A DNA stretch of 64,000 nucleotides, taken from assembly GCA_947471745.1 (NCBI GenBank), contig CANJKZ010000013.1, forward strand, positions 1,736,001 through 1,800,000, given 5' to 3'. Both the position numbers and the translations under genes were made by a program. The stretch comes from Closterium sp. Naga37s-1. Lineage: Eukaryota > Streptophyta > Zygnematophyceae > Desmidiales > Closteriaceae. Each line of letters opens with the position of its first letter. Positions within the stretch are counted from its first letter, which is position 1. Positions 8,705 to 19,732 of this stretch are shown in pieces. The notes under the pieces were generated by a model, which was given only the letters and a program-made list of their open reading frames with translations, did not search any database and was not told the DNA's origin.

Positions 8705-10035
8705 GATGCCTCCAAAAAGGCTCACGCGCTAAGGCTGTGGTTGATGCTCCTGTCGGTAGTTATCCTGCAGGCAAGGCGACACCAAGCTAGGGGAAGGAAG
8801 TCATTGACAATCTCCCGTCAGAAGCGGAAGTGACGGCTGGTGGTTCTGGTCTCACCATTGAAGAGAAGCTGAAAGCGCTTGCAACAGTTGCTACGGATGA
8901 CTCCTTCATTGAGGATGATTCTGACGAGGAGCTCGAGATTGACACGGCTAAGAGTGCTCACCTGCATCTGCGCTTCACGGCGATTCTGCTGTTTCCGGTT
9001 ATCCCTTCTCGTGAAGTTGCTTCGGTGATTTTAACCGTGAGGATGCTGATGAAGCGTGTCTGGTCTAATCTGCTTACTAACGAGGTTCTTGCTTCGGTGA
9101 AGTTCCTGGAGCTGCTCCCGGATTTTGTCGCGAAGACTCGTTACAGCTGGCTCCAGGTTTTCTTCCTGCATGAATCAGATGCGGTGAACATCAAGCAGAC
9201 GGCGGTGGAACACAAGCGTCAGAATGGCACGACGCTTCACTGTTTCTGGCTGCATCAGGAGGACCCGGCTTTCATTCGCAAGAAGGCTTCGAACCCGCAG
9301 CTGCTGGAAGTTTTCTTAAAAAACGTACCTGCTGGTATCCCGCCGGAGTTGGTTAAGGAAGTCATGGTTGCTCACCCGCTCACGATCCGGAAGCAGTCTG
9401 CGTTCGCCGAAGGTTACTGTTTCCACCGTGTCCTTCACCCTGTTACCGGCGCTAACACTGACAAGATCAAGGGGCTCGTGGCTCAGCACGCTGCGACAAG
9501 CACCACTGGCGCCATGAGTTCCGGCACCAGTTGCTGGGAGGAACGACCCTGTTGGCCCACTACCCGTTGCTATCCTGTCCGCTCTGTGGTGGACACCATT
9601 ATGACAAGTATCATAATGCTTTCATCACGGAGCACCATAATAACATAGGGAAGTGGAGTTTGACTGTGGGACGAGTTCATAGGATTAACGGTAACTGTTG
9701 CTTACGTTTTTTGGGTTGTCGCTTTACCTTTCTTATCTTTCCAGTCGCTGACGTGCCGCTTGTCCCTTGCAGCTGCCTCTCTCCGCGCTTCTCCGCTTAT
9801 TGCCCCGCTTTTTCTGGATGCGGATTTTGTGTTGATCTCCACTGGGAGCAACAGGGAGGAATGGCTGTGTACCCTCGACAGCTGCGGGAAGGCTCATGGC
9901 AAGTCATTTATGGCTGCGGCGGATCATGTCACATCGGCAAGTCACCTGCTGGGCCTGGAAAAGCTGGGTGCGGCCACCCGCAGCTCCCTGGAGAAGCTTG
10001 GTCTGCATGTCATCCGCAAGGAGTTCGGGATCTGA
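8705..10035 (+). pseudogene. LINE ORF1 (putative nucleic-acid chaperone), frameshifted
   Basis: The ATG at 8705 starts MPPKR and slips frame near an A run, then continues from 8791 with an acidic stretch (FIEDDSDEELEID) and about 200 residues without a clear family match. That part contains FLKNVPAGIPPELVKEVM. A frame change near 9540 leads to CPLCGGHHYDKYH, which looks like a zinc-knuckle remnant, and another leads to 9760-10035, ending at TGA just before ORF2. Position between the 5' region and the endonuclease argues for ORF1, which in L1 elements binds element RNA. The domain assignment itself is inference. Confidence 0.6.
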
Positions 10036-10154
10036 AGTCTGAACTTACCAGCCTGGGGAGGTGCTGGGCAGCTGTAGCGGTAGTTTGTTCTCTGGTAGCA
10101 GTATCGTGTATCACCGGCCTGTGGATGCGAAAGGGGCCTTTCAGCAGTGATTAA

Positions 10155-11345
10155 ATGAGTACAGAAAGTTTACTGACGTTTGCAGGCCTGAATGTCAACG
10201 GCCTGGGTGATGGGAACAAGTAATAGCGAACAAAGAACTGGATAAAGCAAGCAGCGGACATCATCATACTGTCAGACGCTAGGCTCACTGAGGATCACTC
10301 TTACTGGAACTCACTTAGGTAGCCACAATTCATGGTCGCTCCACCCACCGCTAAGGCCGGCGGAGTAGCTCTGATCTGTTGGAGGCACGGGCTGTCACTG
10401 CACAATACCCTCATCCACCCATCCGGTCGGCTGATAGCTGCCGAAATCCGCCACGACACCTTTCACATCACCTTGATCGCAGTCTACTTCCCTGCCGATA
10501 TCACTGATCGGAAGGCGTTCATCCGCAGGGTGCTGGGTCCCATTGTAGATACGGTGCAGCCGGGATCTCACCTGCTCATCCTGGGGGATTTCAATCTAGT
10601 GGAAGATCCGCTGCTGGACAGAACATCGAGGAAGGGGACAACGAAAGAAAATGAGGAGCTATACCGTCGCCGTGATGTTTTCCGCCTCTCGTACGCTTTC
10701 AGAGTGCTTCACCCATACAAGAGAGAATTTACCTTTTACTCCGCCAACCAGTCCAGTTGGCTCATTGATCAAGCACTTATCTCGTAATCATTGTTGTCGC
10801 ATGTCGAGTTCGTCTCGCATATCATGCCGGCTGACCCCATCTCTGATCACAGCTTTGCAGTGAATGTGGCTTTCAGGATGAATACACGGGTGCAGTTGGG
10901 AACCGGGCTCTGGAGGCTCCCTGCATACATGTTAGACAGGCCGGGGGTCAGGAGAGTGATTGAAGCTGTGGAACGGCAAGCAGACTCATGCGGAGATGGC
11001 TTTGAGCTCCTAATCTCCCGCCTCAATACTGCTCTCCGAGCCTATGCGAAAGAGGAGCGGAAGAGGGTACGGGCTACGTTAACCCACCTTCATCGGACGG
11101 TTGCGGAGCTGAAGCAGGCGTGGCTGGGGGACCCAGGGTGTGCTCGGCTGAAAAACCTGCTGGATGAAAAAGAGGCACAGCTGAAAAGCTATCAGCTGGT
11201 GCGGCAGGAGAGGCTGCACAAAATGGCGGGGTTGAAGGAAGAAGTCAAGGGTGAGGTGGCGTCTCCGCATCTGTCGGCAAAAATCAAGGCCAGGATGGGG
11301 CGTACGCAAATTTTAGAGTTAAACGCCGGCGGGAGGCTAATATGA
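10155..11345 (+). pseudogene. LINE ORF2, endonuclease part
   Basis: ATG at 10155 is followed by FAGLNVNGLG, the usual opening of L1 endonucleases. Further motifs are GVALICWRHG, LLILGDFNLVED (metal/substrate site) and PISDHSFAV (catalytic histidine box), all of the exonuclease-endonuclease-phosphatase fold that nicks target DNA. In-frame stops (TAA TAG at 10221-10226, TAG near 10317, TAA at 10785) and a frame change between 11345 and the RT break it. The segment after 10860 is the helical connector towards RT. Confidence 0.85.
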
Positions 11346-11472
11346 CAACAACGCTATCCTAGGAGCAGCGTCACAGTACTACAGGGACCTCTTTGGAAGG
11401 GACAGATAGCAGGTTGCGACCACTTGGTCTCCTGCTCCCGGGAGGTCTCTGTCGCAGAAGTCGGCGAAAGCG

Positions 11473-14039
11473 GTGTGCACGACTTGGCCGGAGAAAGAGG
11501 TGAAAAACGCTTTCCGTTCAATGGCGAAAGACAAAGCCCCCGGAAAAGACGGGCTGCCGAAGGAGTTGTTTGAGCTTCACTGGGACGTCTTGGGCAAACA
11601 CTTCATGAAGCTCGCGGACAGTTTTGCGGCCACGGCGTCATTGCCGACAAGCACAAAGGAGGCCGTCACCATCCTGTTGTATAAGAAGGGGGGAAGGGAT
11701 CAGCTTGACAACTACAGACCAATCACGCTTCTAAGCTTTACCTACAAGGTGATTGCGCGGGTTGTGGCGGACAGAATGAAAAAAGTGCTGCATGAGGTCA
11801 TCTCTCCGGAGCAATATGGCTTCTTACCTGGCAGAAGATTATTGGATGCAGTGGGTTTGGTCGCGGATGTCATCGAAGCCACAAAGAAAAAGACCAAGAC
11901 TGGTACCTCTTGCTAGTTGACTTCAGGAAAGCCTTTGACTCAGTCTCGAGGGATTTCCTGTTCACGGTGCTTGAGAGGATGGGCTTTCCGAGCCGCTTTG
12001 TGGACTGGGTTCGGGGCCTGCACAAGGACACACGGACCAGCTTGTTAATCAACGGCTGGATGGGGGAAGCAGTTGACGTGGTGTCCGGGGTGCGGCAGGG
12101 CTGCCTTCTCGCGCCTTACCTCTTTCTATGCGCGGTGAAGCCGCTGGCTCAACAAGCGGCTGCTCGGAACCTAGGCCTCACGGGGGGAAATCAGCGGCTG
12201 GCGTACCTGGGGTATGCCGACGACACGACCTTGATCCTGCAGGGGGAAGAACAGATTGCAGAAGCAGAGCAGCTATTAGCGGATTTTGAAGCTGAGTCGG
12301 GATTAGCCACAAATAAAGGGAAGTCGTCCATTTTACCTTTGGGGCGGAACCTGAACAAGCAGGCCTGCAGGACGGACGGTTTCAAGTGGGTGAAGGCAGA
12401 CGAAGCGGAGCGGCTCCTGTGTGTGTGGGTGACGCCGGCTGGCAGCTGCGCCCCCACCTGGGAGAAAGCTTTTGCACGGATCAAAGAAAAACTGAGTCTA
12501 TGGGAGACGCAGCATCTCACGACGGGGGCCAAAGTAGCGGTGATCAACTGCTACATCTCACCCATCATCTTCTTCCAAGCGCAGGTGTACCCGCCGCCGG
12601 TGGACATTTGGGGGAGAATATTGAAGCTGACGCACAACTTCATGTCAGGCAATCACGCGGTCACGGATAAAAAAATCATTATGTGGAGCCGGGAGCTATT
12701 GTACATGGCAAGAGAAGACGGCGGCGTGGGGGTAAGGGACCCGGAGATAGAGCTCACTTGTCTCGCAGCCAGGCGTATTGGATTGCTGCTTACAAAGACA
12801 AGTGTGCTGAAGCGGGACATCATGCTTGAAGCGGCGGACCTGCTACTGGGGATGGATACCTTCGTCGCCCATGTGAAGCTTTTGAAGTGTTGGCGCGGAA
12901 AAAGTGAGAGGTGGAAGCTGTCCTGCGGGAGCTTTATGCAGTCGCCGCTTGCAGAGTCGCTACCAGAATTAACGAGGGAAGAAATCGAAGTGGAGCGGAT
13001 TGTTTTCAACCGCAATATCCTGCTTAATGGTAAAACACCAGTGGGAGGCCAGAAAGCTGCGGCAAAGCTGTGGGAGCTCCGACTGGGTGATCTACTGCTA
13101 CCGGACGGCGCGGGGGGTCGTAAGGTAAAGGAGGTGAAAACCCTGTCACTGGAGCTGGGTGGCTCTAAGCAAGCGAAGCTGGTAGTACGAGCCTGGGAAG
13201 CTGTGCCGCAGACCTGGAAGGAGGTTTTGGTGTCTGCCGAGCTTCCGCAGCTGCCATCTCCACCCGCATGTTCTCGCCTTCAGAGGTCTGCACTGTTCAA
13301 AGATGGGCAGGTGGTGTCACTGAAGGAGCTGAAGGGGTGTTGGGAAAAGAAGAAGCATCAGTCCGTCAAGAAGGAGCTTTGGGCGGGCAGATGGGCAGGA
13401 GAAATCGACTGGAAAAAAGTGATAAAAATCCGGGACTCGCTGGTGACACTGAACAGACCGCGTGACGTGCTGCTCAGGGTTCACAGCCTCAACCTGCAAG
13501 TGGGTGAAAGGCTCTCTTTCCTAAGTGGCAAGCCGGTTTGCCCGCACTGTGGGGAGTTTGAAACCGTGGAGCACTGCCTTTTCAGCTGCCCGCGCATCCA
13601 ACAAGTGGTGGTAGCAGTCAGGCGGGCCATGCGCATGCTGAATCCAGCGAGGCAAGTGTCGGAGCTGGGTGACCTGTTGTTCGGGAAGGCAGCTTCCGCC
13701 TCAGCATTTCCTGAAGCGTCCCTCTCCGCTATTGCGGTACACCAGAACTGGGCGGAGCGGTGTGAATGTGTGTTCCGGGGGAAAAGATTCCGGGCTCGGC
13801 GCGTTCTCAGACGCATCGAGGCAGCCTTTCGCCTGCATGTGAAGGTGTACACGCGAGCAATGGGGAAAAGGCTTGGCAGAAGTTGCGGTTTTAAGGGACA
13901 CGGCATATCACATGTGCTGGCAGAGCAAGAGGATAGCTTGCTTGGACGCATTCGCTGCCCAGCGGTGAGAGGTTGGAAATGGACACACAGTTTCGGCGCG
14001 CTTTGGAATCTTGCAAGGGGGGCTTTGCATCTGCCTTAG
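11473..14039 (+). pseudogene. LINE ORF2, reverse transcriptase and zf-RVT C-terminus
   Basis: Two overlapping frames (11473-11916 and 11910-14039) join at a one-base frameshift at about 11905. The first holds KDKAPGKDGLPKELF and NYRPITLLSFTYKV. The second holds LLVDFRKAFDS (first catalytic Asp), GVRQGCLLAPYLF, YADDTTLI (catalytic pair) and the RT thumb. Near 13530-13590 is CPHCGEFETVEHCLFSCP, the zf-RVT signature found in plant L1 ORF2 proteins. The enzyme would copy element RNA at the nicked target. The second frame is 709 residues long without a stop, so decay here is slight. Confidence 0.93.
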
Positions 14040-14148
14040 AAGCTTCGCATGGGGCCACCACTGGGGGTCGGCCTCTTCACGCTCAGTTACTACTGACATA
14101 TATCTCTTATGCGCTTGTTCTCTGGTGAATTTGGATATATTCATAATG

Positions 14149-14160
14149 AAAAAAAAAAAA
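14149..14160 (+). repeat. LINE poly(A) tail
   Basis: Twelve A directly before the right target duplication, fixing the 3' end and plus orientation. Confidence 0.9.
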
Positions 14161-14172
14161 GATTTGTTCTTC
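14161..14172. repeat. LINE target-site duplication, right copy
   Basis: GATTTGTTCTTC, identical to 8211-8222. Confidence 0.92.
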
Positions 14173-14331
14173 AGCCTCCACGTACTTATTTGGACTGAGG
14201 CGATACAGAGGTATAAAATGTGTGAGTTTTCCAAGCTCCACTAGGATCGTGTGACCGACTGCACAGTCTGGAGGAAGGCCATCTGGGATGGGCTCAAAAA
14301 CCTCCGCGAACTTGTCCGCCAGTTCTTTCAT
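14161..14331 (-). pseudogene. GypA reverse transcriptase, N-terminal part
   Basis: The minus strand reads KELADKFAEVFEPIPDGLPP, then PLYRLSPNKYVEAEEQI, the region just before the RT palm in gypsy elements. It is cut by the LINE exactly after EEQI and resumes at 8222 with INDYTRKGWIEPSASPYG, in register. The natural frame upstream runs towards the protease at 14705-15004. Confidence 0.85.
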
Positions 14332-14704
14332 CTAAGGCGGGAAATCCTTGACCCCATGCAGCTCGTGTTCAGCATTCTCAAGCTGTAACACAAGAAATGT
14401 ATTAGCTTGACGAAAATGTTGTCCAACCTCATTTAGAAGCGCAGAACTCACATCGGGACGTTCTGACGTGTGTTGATCGTTCGTGATCAGGTCCTTAGGC
14501 ACTTACCATTGGATAGTGTCACCATTATTTGAGAATGAAAACGTATTAGCCTGGAAATCAAGTTTGACTTCATCCGCTCAAAGCCAATCCATTCCAAGGA
14601 CTAGGTCAACGCTCGCAAGACGGGGTAAAACATAAGCACAGATTTCTCTTCGATAACCTTCAATCTCAATGTTGATCCGTGTCCGCACTTTGCTTGGGAT
14701 GATG
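14332..14704 (-). other. GypA protease-RT connector, eroded
   Basis: It lies between the protease and RT fragments of GypA. Several stops occur in all minus frames and no independent gene is seen. Confidence 0.6.
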
Positions 14705-15004
14705 CTAGTAAAGACGAATGGGGCAAGACGGTCCTTCAATGAGGATTATGCCTGCTGTGACCCACTTTTCGTCAAAGAGAGAATCAGTTGCACCCGGGTC
14801 AACATGGATTTTTGCATTTTCCCTATTCACGCTACCAGCAAGCAACAAGTTATGTTGATGCTTTGGGCGAATAGGACATGCCACAATATTCGTCGAACGT
14901 TTAAAATACACCTTGACATTGTGATGAGCGCGTCCATGAGACTGAAAGTTGGTCCACCACACATGGTGTCCCGTTTCCCACGCCGCCAGGACCCGGCCAT
15001 CCAC
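14705..15004 (-). pseudogene. GypA aspartic protease
   Basis: A 99-residue frame contains KIHVDPGATDSLFDEKW, the retropepsin active-site region, in which the usual D-S-G-A-T has become D-P-G-A-T. The catalytic Asp and Gly are kept. It would cut the gag-pol polyprotein. It lies between the gag knuckle at about 15400-15460 and RT, as expected. Confidence 0.75.
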
Positions 15005-15399
15005 GAAACGTATGGAATAGCTTGCCTTTCACTATGCGAGTCACCAACGCGGCCGAAGCCAAGGGGGGCTATTAAGTGCAACGACTTATTATTTCAATGA
15101 CAAAAGGCAGTATGTCCAATCCACAGAGTATAATTGAAAATTTATCCTATAGTGCTTCGATGGGAATTTTCTCAAATGATAAAAAACCTACTTTTTAATA
15201 AACGAAGAGGCAAACAAACAAGAGATTTTGCAATCAGCAAGCTTCTCTAGCTTCAATATATCATCATCACATAGCACATAGGCCTCAGCCACTCGATCTA
15301 CTCTTCCAACTAGGTACCCACACCCTAGTTGGGCTTATGAAAATTCTTCTTAACCGAAGGTCCAGCGGTGTCTAACTTAGGCTTGCTAGAATACCGGTG

Positions 15400-16105
15400 T
15401 GCCTTCTTCTCACAGCAATGCTTTGCCGCATGCCCAGACCTTCCACAAGTGTGACACATTGTGTTGGAATGGTTCCGGGTTGTTAGGGCCATGCCCTCCC
15501 CCCCTCTGTTAGCCCTCTTGGCATGTGGCCCAGGCTGGTGATCACGCTGCTGAAAATGCCTTTTGTTTCAACCGCCTCCGCCCTTGGCATTTTGGGGTCG
15601 GCTTCCATAACCGCCAGAGCCTTCAGCACGAGGCTGCTGGTCTGGTTCCTCAGGACCATCCAGGTACGTGCAAATGGTGGTATCAGTTTTGATCACCTAC
15701 TCCTTCAGCTCCTAGTAAGTCCTCAAATCGGTCATGCCACCGGTCATGTGTGCCCGCTGCAGCTTGACAGGAAGACATTTGATGAAGATGTGCATCCTCA
15801 GACAAGGGCTTCTCTAGCATGCGTGATGTGGCCTCGAACTCGACTGCATAGTCCTGCACCGACCGGTTGCGACACTTGATATTTCAAGGCGTCCACACAA
15901 CTCCGGGTCACTTGACCATGAATGCCTCTTTCAGAGCGGTGCAGAACTTCAACCATTCAAATGGTCCCTCCGTTTGCTTCTTAGCGCCATACACCACTCT
16001 GCGGGCCACCTCGTGCAATGCATACGTAGCTGCGATAACGCGAGCATCGCCACGCGCATTCGCAAGGGTCATGGTGATATCCACCAGGTCAAGCCAAGGC
16101 TCCAC
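15400..16105 (-). pseudogene. GypA gag, capsid remnant and CCHC knuckle
   Basis: At 15400-15460 the minus strand encodes CHTCGRSGHAAKHC, a standard C-x2-C-x4-H-x4-C RNA-binding knuckle. Upstream, 15908-16105 gives EPWLDLVDITM and FEWLKFCTALKEAF, resembling the capsid region of gypsy gag. The stretch between is broken by stops and frame changes. Confidence 0.75.
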
Positions 16106-16906
16106 CTCTGTCTTGCCATGGATAAACTCAGGCAGAGGCGTTGAGAGAGACCAAAGGGTGAAGTCTTGGGTAGAGGTGGCTGGTGCATAGCCGTCGCAGC
16201 ACCTACAGGCGTAGGTGCGGGCGAAGCAGGTGCCGACTGAGCAGCAGGAGCATGCCTGCGCACAGGAAGCGGCTGGTACATGTTCTCCCTTCTAAGCTCC
16301 ATGTACTGCTCATGGAGCTGGTTGCATGACGCTTGCAAATTTTTGCAAGTCTCTTGAAGCTCCTCAATAAGGCGCTTTTTAGTACCCAGGCTGCGAGGGA
16401 AGTCACGAACCTCTCCATTGGCAATGCCCAACTCAGCCTTAAGCTTCTTAGTTAGAGTGGACTGCTTGGCCAGCTCAGTGGTGAGTCTGTTGATGGAATT
16501 CTGCTGCTGCAGGATGGTGATATTCTGAGTTGACACTCGGGTCTTGAGCTTAACGATCTCCTCAACTCATGCCTTCACCCTCATTGAGGTCATTTTCATC
16601 ACCGATGTTCTCCTTTTCACCGGTGTTCTCCTTTTCACTGGTGTTCTCCTTTTCACCATGGTCATCCTCTTCAACATGGTTGTCCTCTTCACCATGGTTA
16701 TCCTCATCCCCAAGGTCCATGTCCTCAATATCATCAAGCTCAATGTAAGCCATTGCCTCATCTTGATTGAGGTCAATCTCAGTAGCATTGCTCACCACCT
16801 CATCTGGTGCAGTGAGCCCTTCCTCCATTGGCACGTCTTTCTCTTTGCTAGATGCCATAAGGATTAAGGGAGTTTTCCAGATCTTATTTGATTCTGTTAA
16901 AATCAT
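16069..16906 (-). pseudogene. GypA gag N-terminus: acidic repeats and coiled coil
   Basis: Two frames joined by a one-base shift near 16562. The first starts at about 16858 (MASSKEKDVPMEE) and runs through a very acidic region with repeated GEKEN/GEEDN units. The second continues through about 80 residues of heptad-like leucine/isoleucine pattern (VKLKTRVSTQNITILQQQ and onward), predicted here as coiled coil, then a proline/alanine-rich hinge to the capsid piece. Coiled coils in this position suggest gag multimerisation. No catalytic motif is present. Confidence 0.72.
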
Positions 16907-17300
16907 CTTACCACCTTCAATGGTAAATAAATAAATTCTTATAAAATAATCTTCTTATACAATATAACTTTAGGTTACCAAAGGTAACAGATTTGTTGCA
17001 AACACTCTCAATCACGTCAGTAAAAGGGCAGGATCTATCCAAATATCAATGAAGAGAAATTGAATAACCCCCAACAAATCTTCAAGATCTGAGTTTATAC
17101 TCCACTAGTCAACAGCAGGGAGTCTTCTACCAAAAGGTGGGTAAGAGAGATAAATCTCTCTTCGTAAGCTTGAAGTTGTAATTGTAGATCTTGTAGATCT
17201 TGAACTCTTCAACCTTCAAGCTTCCAGATCTTGAGTATTCACTTAGAAACTAACAACAAAAATCTCTAGAGGAAAAATCCCCACTAAGCTTAGGATAACC
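16907..17300 (-). other. GypA 5' leader
   Basis: AT-rich untranslated stretch between the primer site and gag. It contains AGATCTTGAA/CTTCAAG-type short repeats and no coding signal. Confidence 0.6.
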
Positions 17301-17317
17301 CTAACTCTATATACCAA
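17301..17317 (-). promoter_or_regulatory. GypA primer-binding site
   Basis: The minus strand reads TTGGTATATAGAGTTAG directly inside the 5' LTR, a diverged initiator-Met-like site (TGGTATCAGAG). Confidence 0.65.
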
Positions 17318-18023
17318 TGTAACAACCACTGCCCTTATAACAATGGGCAACCGTGTGTTATTGAAAAGTGTGTTATTGAAGATCCTTTTTTGAATTTATA
17401 TATATAAAAAAATCAAAGTACAAGGCTTTCAAGATTTAACGAATCCCACCAAGGGATATCCTAGTCTTAAAGTAATCTTAGGAAACTTGGGAGGAGAGCT
17501 TGAGGTTGTTGTTACAGTCACAGCCAAAGAGGAACCTCTTGTACAAGTTGTATTTGAAGAAAGCTTGGTAGAAAACACCTAACTTAAAGTGAAAATCACA
17601 TTTCCGAGTTTGATTGTTGGAAGCGAGAATGAGCTTGCAAGCTCCAACCCCTTCCACAATACCCCTTGGGAGCTCCTCCTAACCATGGCTTCAATGGTTG
17701 GGGAGCTCTTAGGCTCGGAGCCTAGGTGGCATTTTTGTTTGGTTGGAAAAACTCAACTCAATATCATCGTATGGTTGTTTTGTTGTTTGTGTAGATTGTA
17801 ACTACAAATGGCAAATTATGATTGATTAGAAAATCCAGCCTTTCAATTTTCACTTTGTTGGGTTGGGTTGTCCCAAGCCTCAACGTTGAGGGTTGAAATT
17901 TCCCAACCAACATTCCTTTCCAACCCAACCAACCCAACTCCGGTACTCTAATTTCATTGTCGAGACCCTTCTCGACATTGACTAGGAGGTGTTAGCTAGA
18001 TGGTAGTTAGGTCGCGCGTTACA
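17318..18023 (-). repeat. GypA 5' LTR
   Basis: 706 bp with inverted ends TGTAACA/GTTACA. Homologous to about 4750-5418 with an extra internal segment near 17470-17500 and 17320-17390. A TATATATA stretch at about 17397-17406 is a candidate TATA element on the minus strand. Confidence 0.85.
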
Positions 18024-18403
18024 CATCAGGAAGGGATCGCCACGTGAAGGGAAGTGGAATGGCCACGATAAGGGAAGGGATTGGCCGTGCGATAGGTAGG
18101 GCATCCCACGTTTGTGAATAGAGTTTTGGTGTGCGGCATTGGAACTATCGAGTGAGGGATAGGTGTCGCGTCGCGGCGTGTTTTCCGGAAATCCCGTGCA
18201 AGCATGTACTCACACGTGCCTTTGGCCGCAATCCGCTACGTTTGTCTAATGCGGCTGGGTTTTTGCGTTCACTTCTGATTTTGATTATGATTATTTTTTT
18301 AAGTGTGTAACTCTTTCTTAAAATGTATATTGTGAAAGCGCAGCTGACTATAGCGTAGCAAGGCAACTGCGAACGTCAATTAGAAGAGTACATAACGAGG
18401 GTT

Positions 18404-18423
18404 GGAGGCCATTTGGCCTCCAC
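18404..18423. repeat. Perfect 9-bp inverted repeat with 2-bp loop
   Basis: TGGAGGCCA, TT, TGGCCTCCA. It could form a short hairpin; there is no flanking T run on either side to suggest a terminator. Confidence 0.7.
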
Positions 18424-18655
18424 CCACGTCTTCGTTTTGGAAATTTAAAGTTCTACTTCATTCTCGCCCAACCACCTCCTCGTCACCCAAGTACTAGGAT
18501 ATGCATTCACGACATAGTACCATAGGTGTGACGATTTTCCTGAACTTATAAACAGTTCAACACGAGCATGAATGGAGAACCACTAAGTGGTTGCGACTAT
18601 TGTGCGCGAACCCTGGAAGTCGAGGGTCGCGCTTACAACAGGCCAAACATGCCAA

Positions 18656-18815
18656 GCGCAACTGGCGAAACATCCAGTGGTGCGCCTGGGACGAAACCGC
18701 CACATGCGCGCTTGTGGCGAAACCGCTATTTCGCGCTTGGGACAAAACAGCCACTGGCGCGCCTGGGCCGAAACCACTACTGGCGCGCCTGGGACGAAAC
18801 AACCGCTGGCGCAAC
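18656..18815. repeat. 26-bp tandem repeat, about five copies
   Basis: Units of the form CGCGCCTGGGACGAAACCAC recur at 18682, 18708, 18733, 18759 and 18785, a spacing of 25-26 bp, with point differences. Open frames over it are by-products of the repeat. Confidence 0.75.
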
Positions 18816-18982
18816 TACAACATTGACTGCTGCGACCCTTGCAGGCAGCGCGGACTCACCAACGACTTGTGATGGCCCCCACCACAGCAGCTCTAGCGCA
18901 TAAAACTAGGTGCGAAGCAACCGCTGCGAAGAGGTCATTGCTCATGAAAAGATGGGCTCCATCGACTGGGCTGACCCAGCGA

Positions 18983-19362
18983 TGTAAGGATCGAATGATC
19001 GAGTTCAGGTTTTTCACAATAAACACAAAATACAATGAAGTGGCTATATATAGGCACCATACAAGGCAAGTAACACATAGGTTACTAAAAGGTACAGGGC
19101 CTCGGGAGCCATTGGGAACGGGACCTTCCCGAATTCGGTAGAAGATATTCGGTGAAATCACGCGGAGCGCATAGTCACGCGGAGATAACCGAAATGCCAC
19201 AGGACTTGGTGCACGCAACCTAAATCGTTCATATAACTATAATATATATACTAAAGCAATGGTTCTAAGAAAACGGCAGAAGTAAGCATACGACAAATAT
19301 AAATAAGCAAGATAATGCCAAGTAAAGTAAATATGGGTAAGCGTAGCCGATGTACTCTCACA
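18983..19362 (-). repeat. GypB 3' LTR
   Basis: 380 bp, homologous to 24366-24722 with substitutions and a roughly 25-bp length difference. It contains an AATATATATACTAAAG stretch, a candidate TATA region on the minus strand. Confidence 0.88.
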
Positions 19363-19380
19363 CGTCCCCCCCTCAAATCT
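19363..19380 (-). promoter_or_regulatory. GypB polypurine tract
   Basis: The minus strand reads AGATTTGAGGGGGGGACG directly before the 3' LTR. Confidence 0.8.
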
Positions 19381-19732
19381 GGGTGGTGTGAGATACACCC
19401 TGCATGACAAGATAATCCTTGAGAGTACGGCGTGCATTGCCCGTATCAGCTTTTGCAACCCAACTGTCCTCCGACGGGTCATATCCCTTCCAGCGTATTA
19501 GGAAGTCGAGTGTGCTGCCGCGTCTGCGTCGATGAGCGAAGACACGTTCCACCTCGAACTCTGGTTCATCGTGTACGAGAACATGTGGTGGAGGCGGTAG
19601 CTGTCGTCCCTGGAATTGTTGGTTGGGGTCCTTGTAGGGCTTCAGCAGTTGAACATGGAAGGCATTGTGAAGGTTCCATGTGGTTGGTAAGCGCAAGCGG
19701 AATGTAACTGGTGTCACCATGACCTTGGACAA
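19373..19732 (-). pseudogene. GypB integrase C-terminus and chromodomain
   Basis: A 119-residue frame reads FRLRLPTTWNLHNAFHVQLLKPY, then after a proline-rich hinge PEFEVERVFAHRRRRG, TLDFLIRWKGYDPSEDSWV. The last part is a well-preserved chromodomain with aromatic cage positions (F-L-I-R-W-K-G-Y, D-S-W). It ends the polyprotein just before the polypurine tract. It is out of frame with the integrase fragment at 19714-20118. Confidence 0.87.

Larger units (their letters stand above)
8223..14160 (+). mobile_element. L1-type LINE inserted in the GypA RT
   Basis: A 5.9-kb plus-strand non-LTR retrotransposon: 5' region, ORF1, ORF2 (apurinic-type endonuclease, RT, CCHC-like zf-RVT) and a 12-A tail, bounded by the 12-bp duplication GATTTGTTCTTC. 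The length suggests a full or nearly full copy. Several frameshifts and stops show it is now inactive. Confidence 0.93.
4750..18023 (-). mobile_element. GypA: Ty3/gypsy chromovirus, decayed, split by a LINE
   Basis: Two diverged 0.67-0.71-kb direct repeats (about 4750-5418 and 17318-18023) flank a minus-strand interior. Its order is gag, knuckle, protease, RT, RNase H, integrase, chromodomain, the gypsy order. Termini are TGTAAC/GTTACA, with a primer site and polypurine tract in place. The LTRs differ by many substitutions and indels, and the reading frame is broken repeatedly, so this is an old copy. No clean target duplication is visible. Confidence 0.9.
18024..18982. other. Spacer between GypA and GypB, no gene recognised
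   Basis: No domain-bearing frame on either strand. It holds a perfect small inverted repeat (18404-18423) and a 26-bp tandem array (18656-18815). Confidence 0.6.

Noticed and set aside
14830-15100. Independent plus-strand gene near 14669-15100
   Set aside because: It overlaps the antisense of the GypA protease with its DPGAT motif; no domain on the plus strand.
18404-18423. Intrinsic terminator
   Set aside because: The inverted repeat has no T tract and the genome is eukaryotic.
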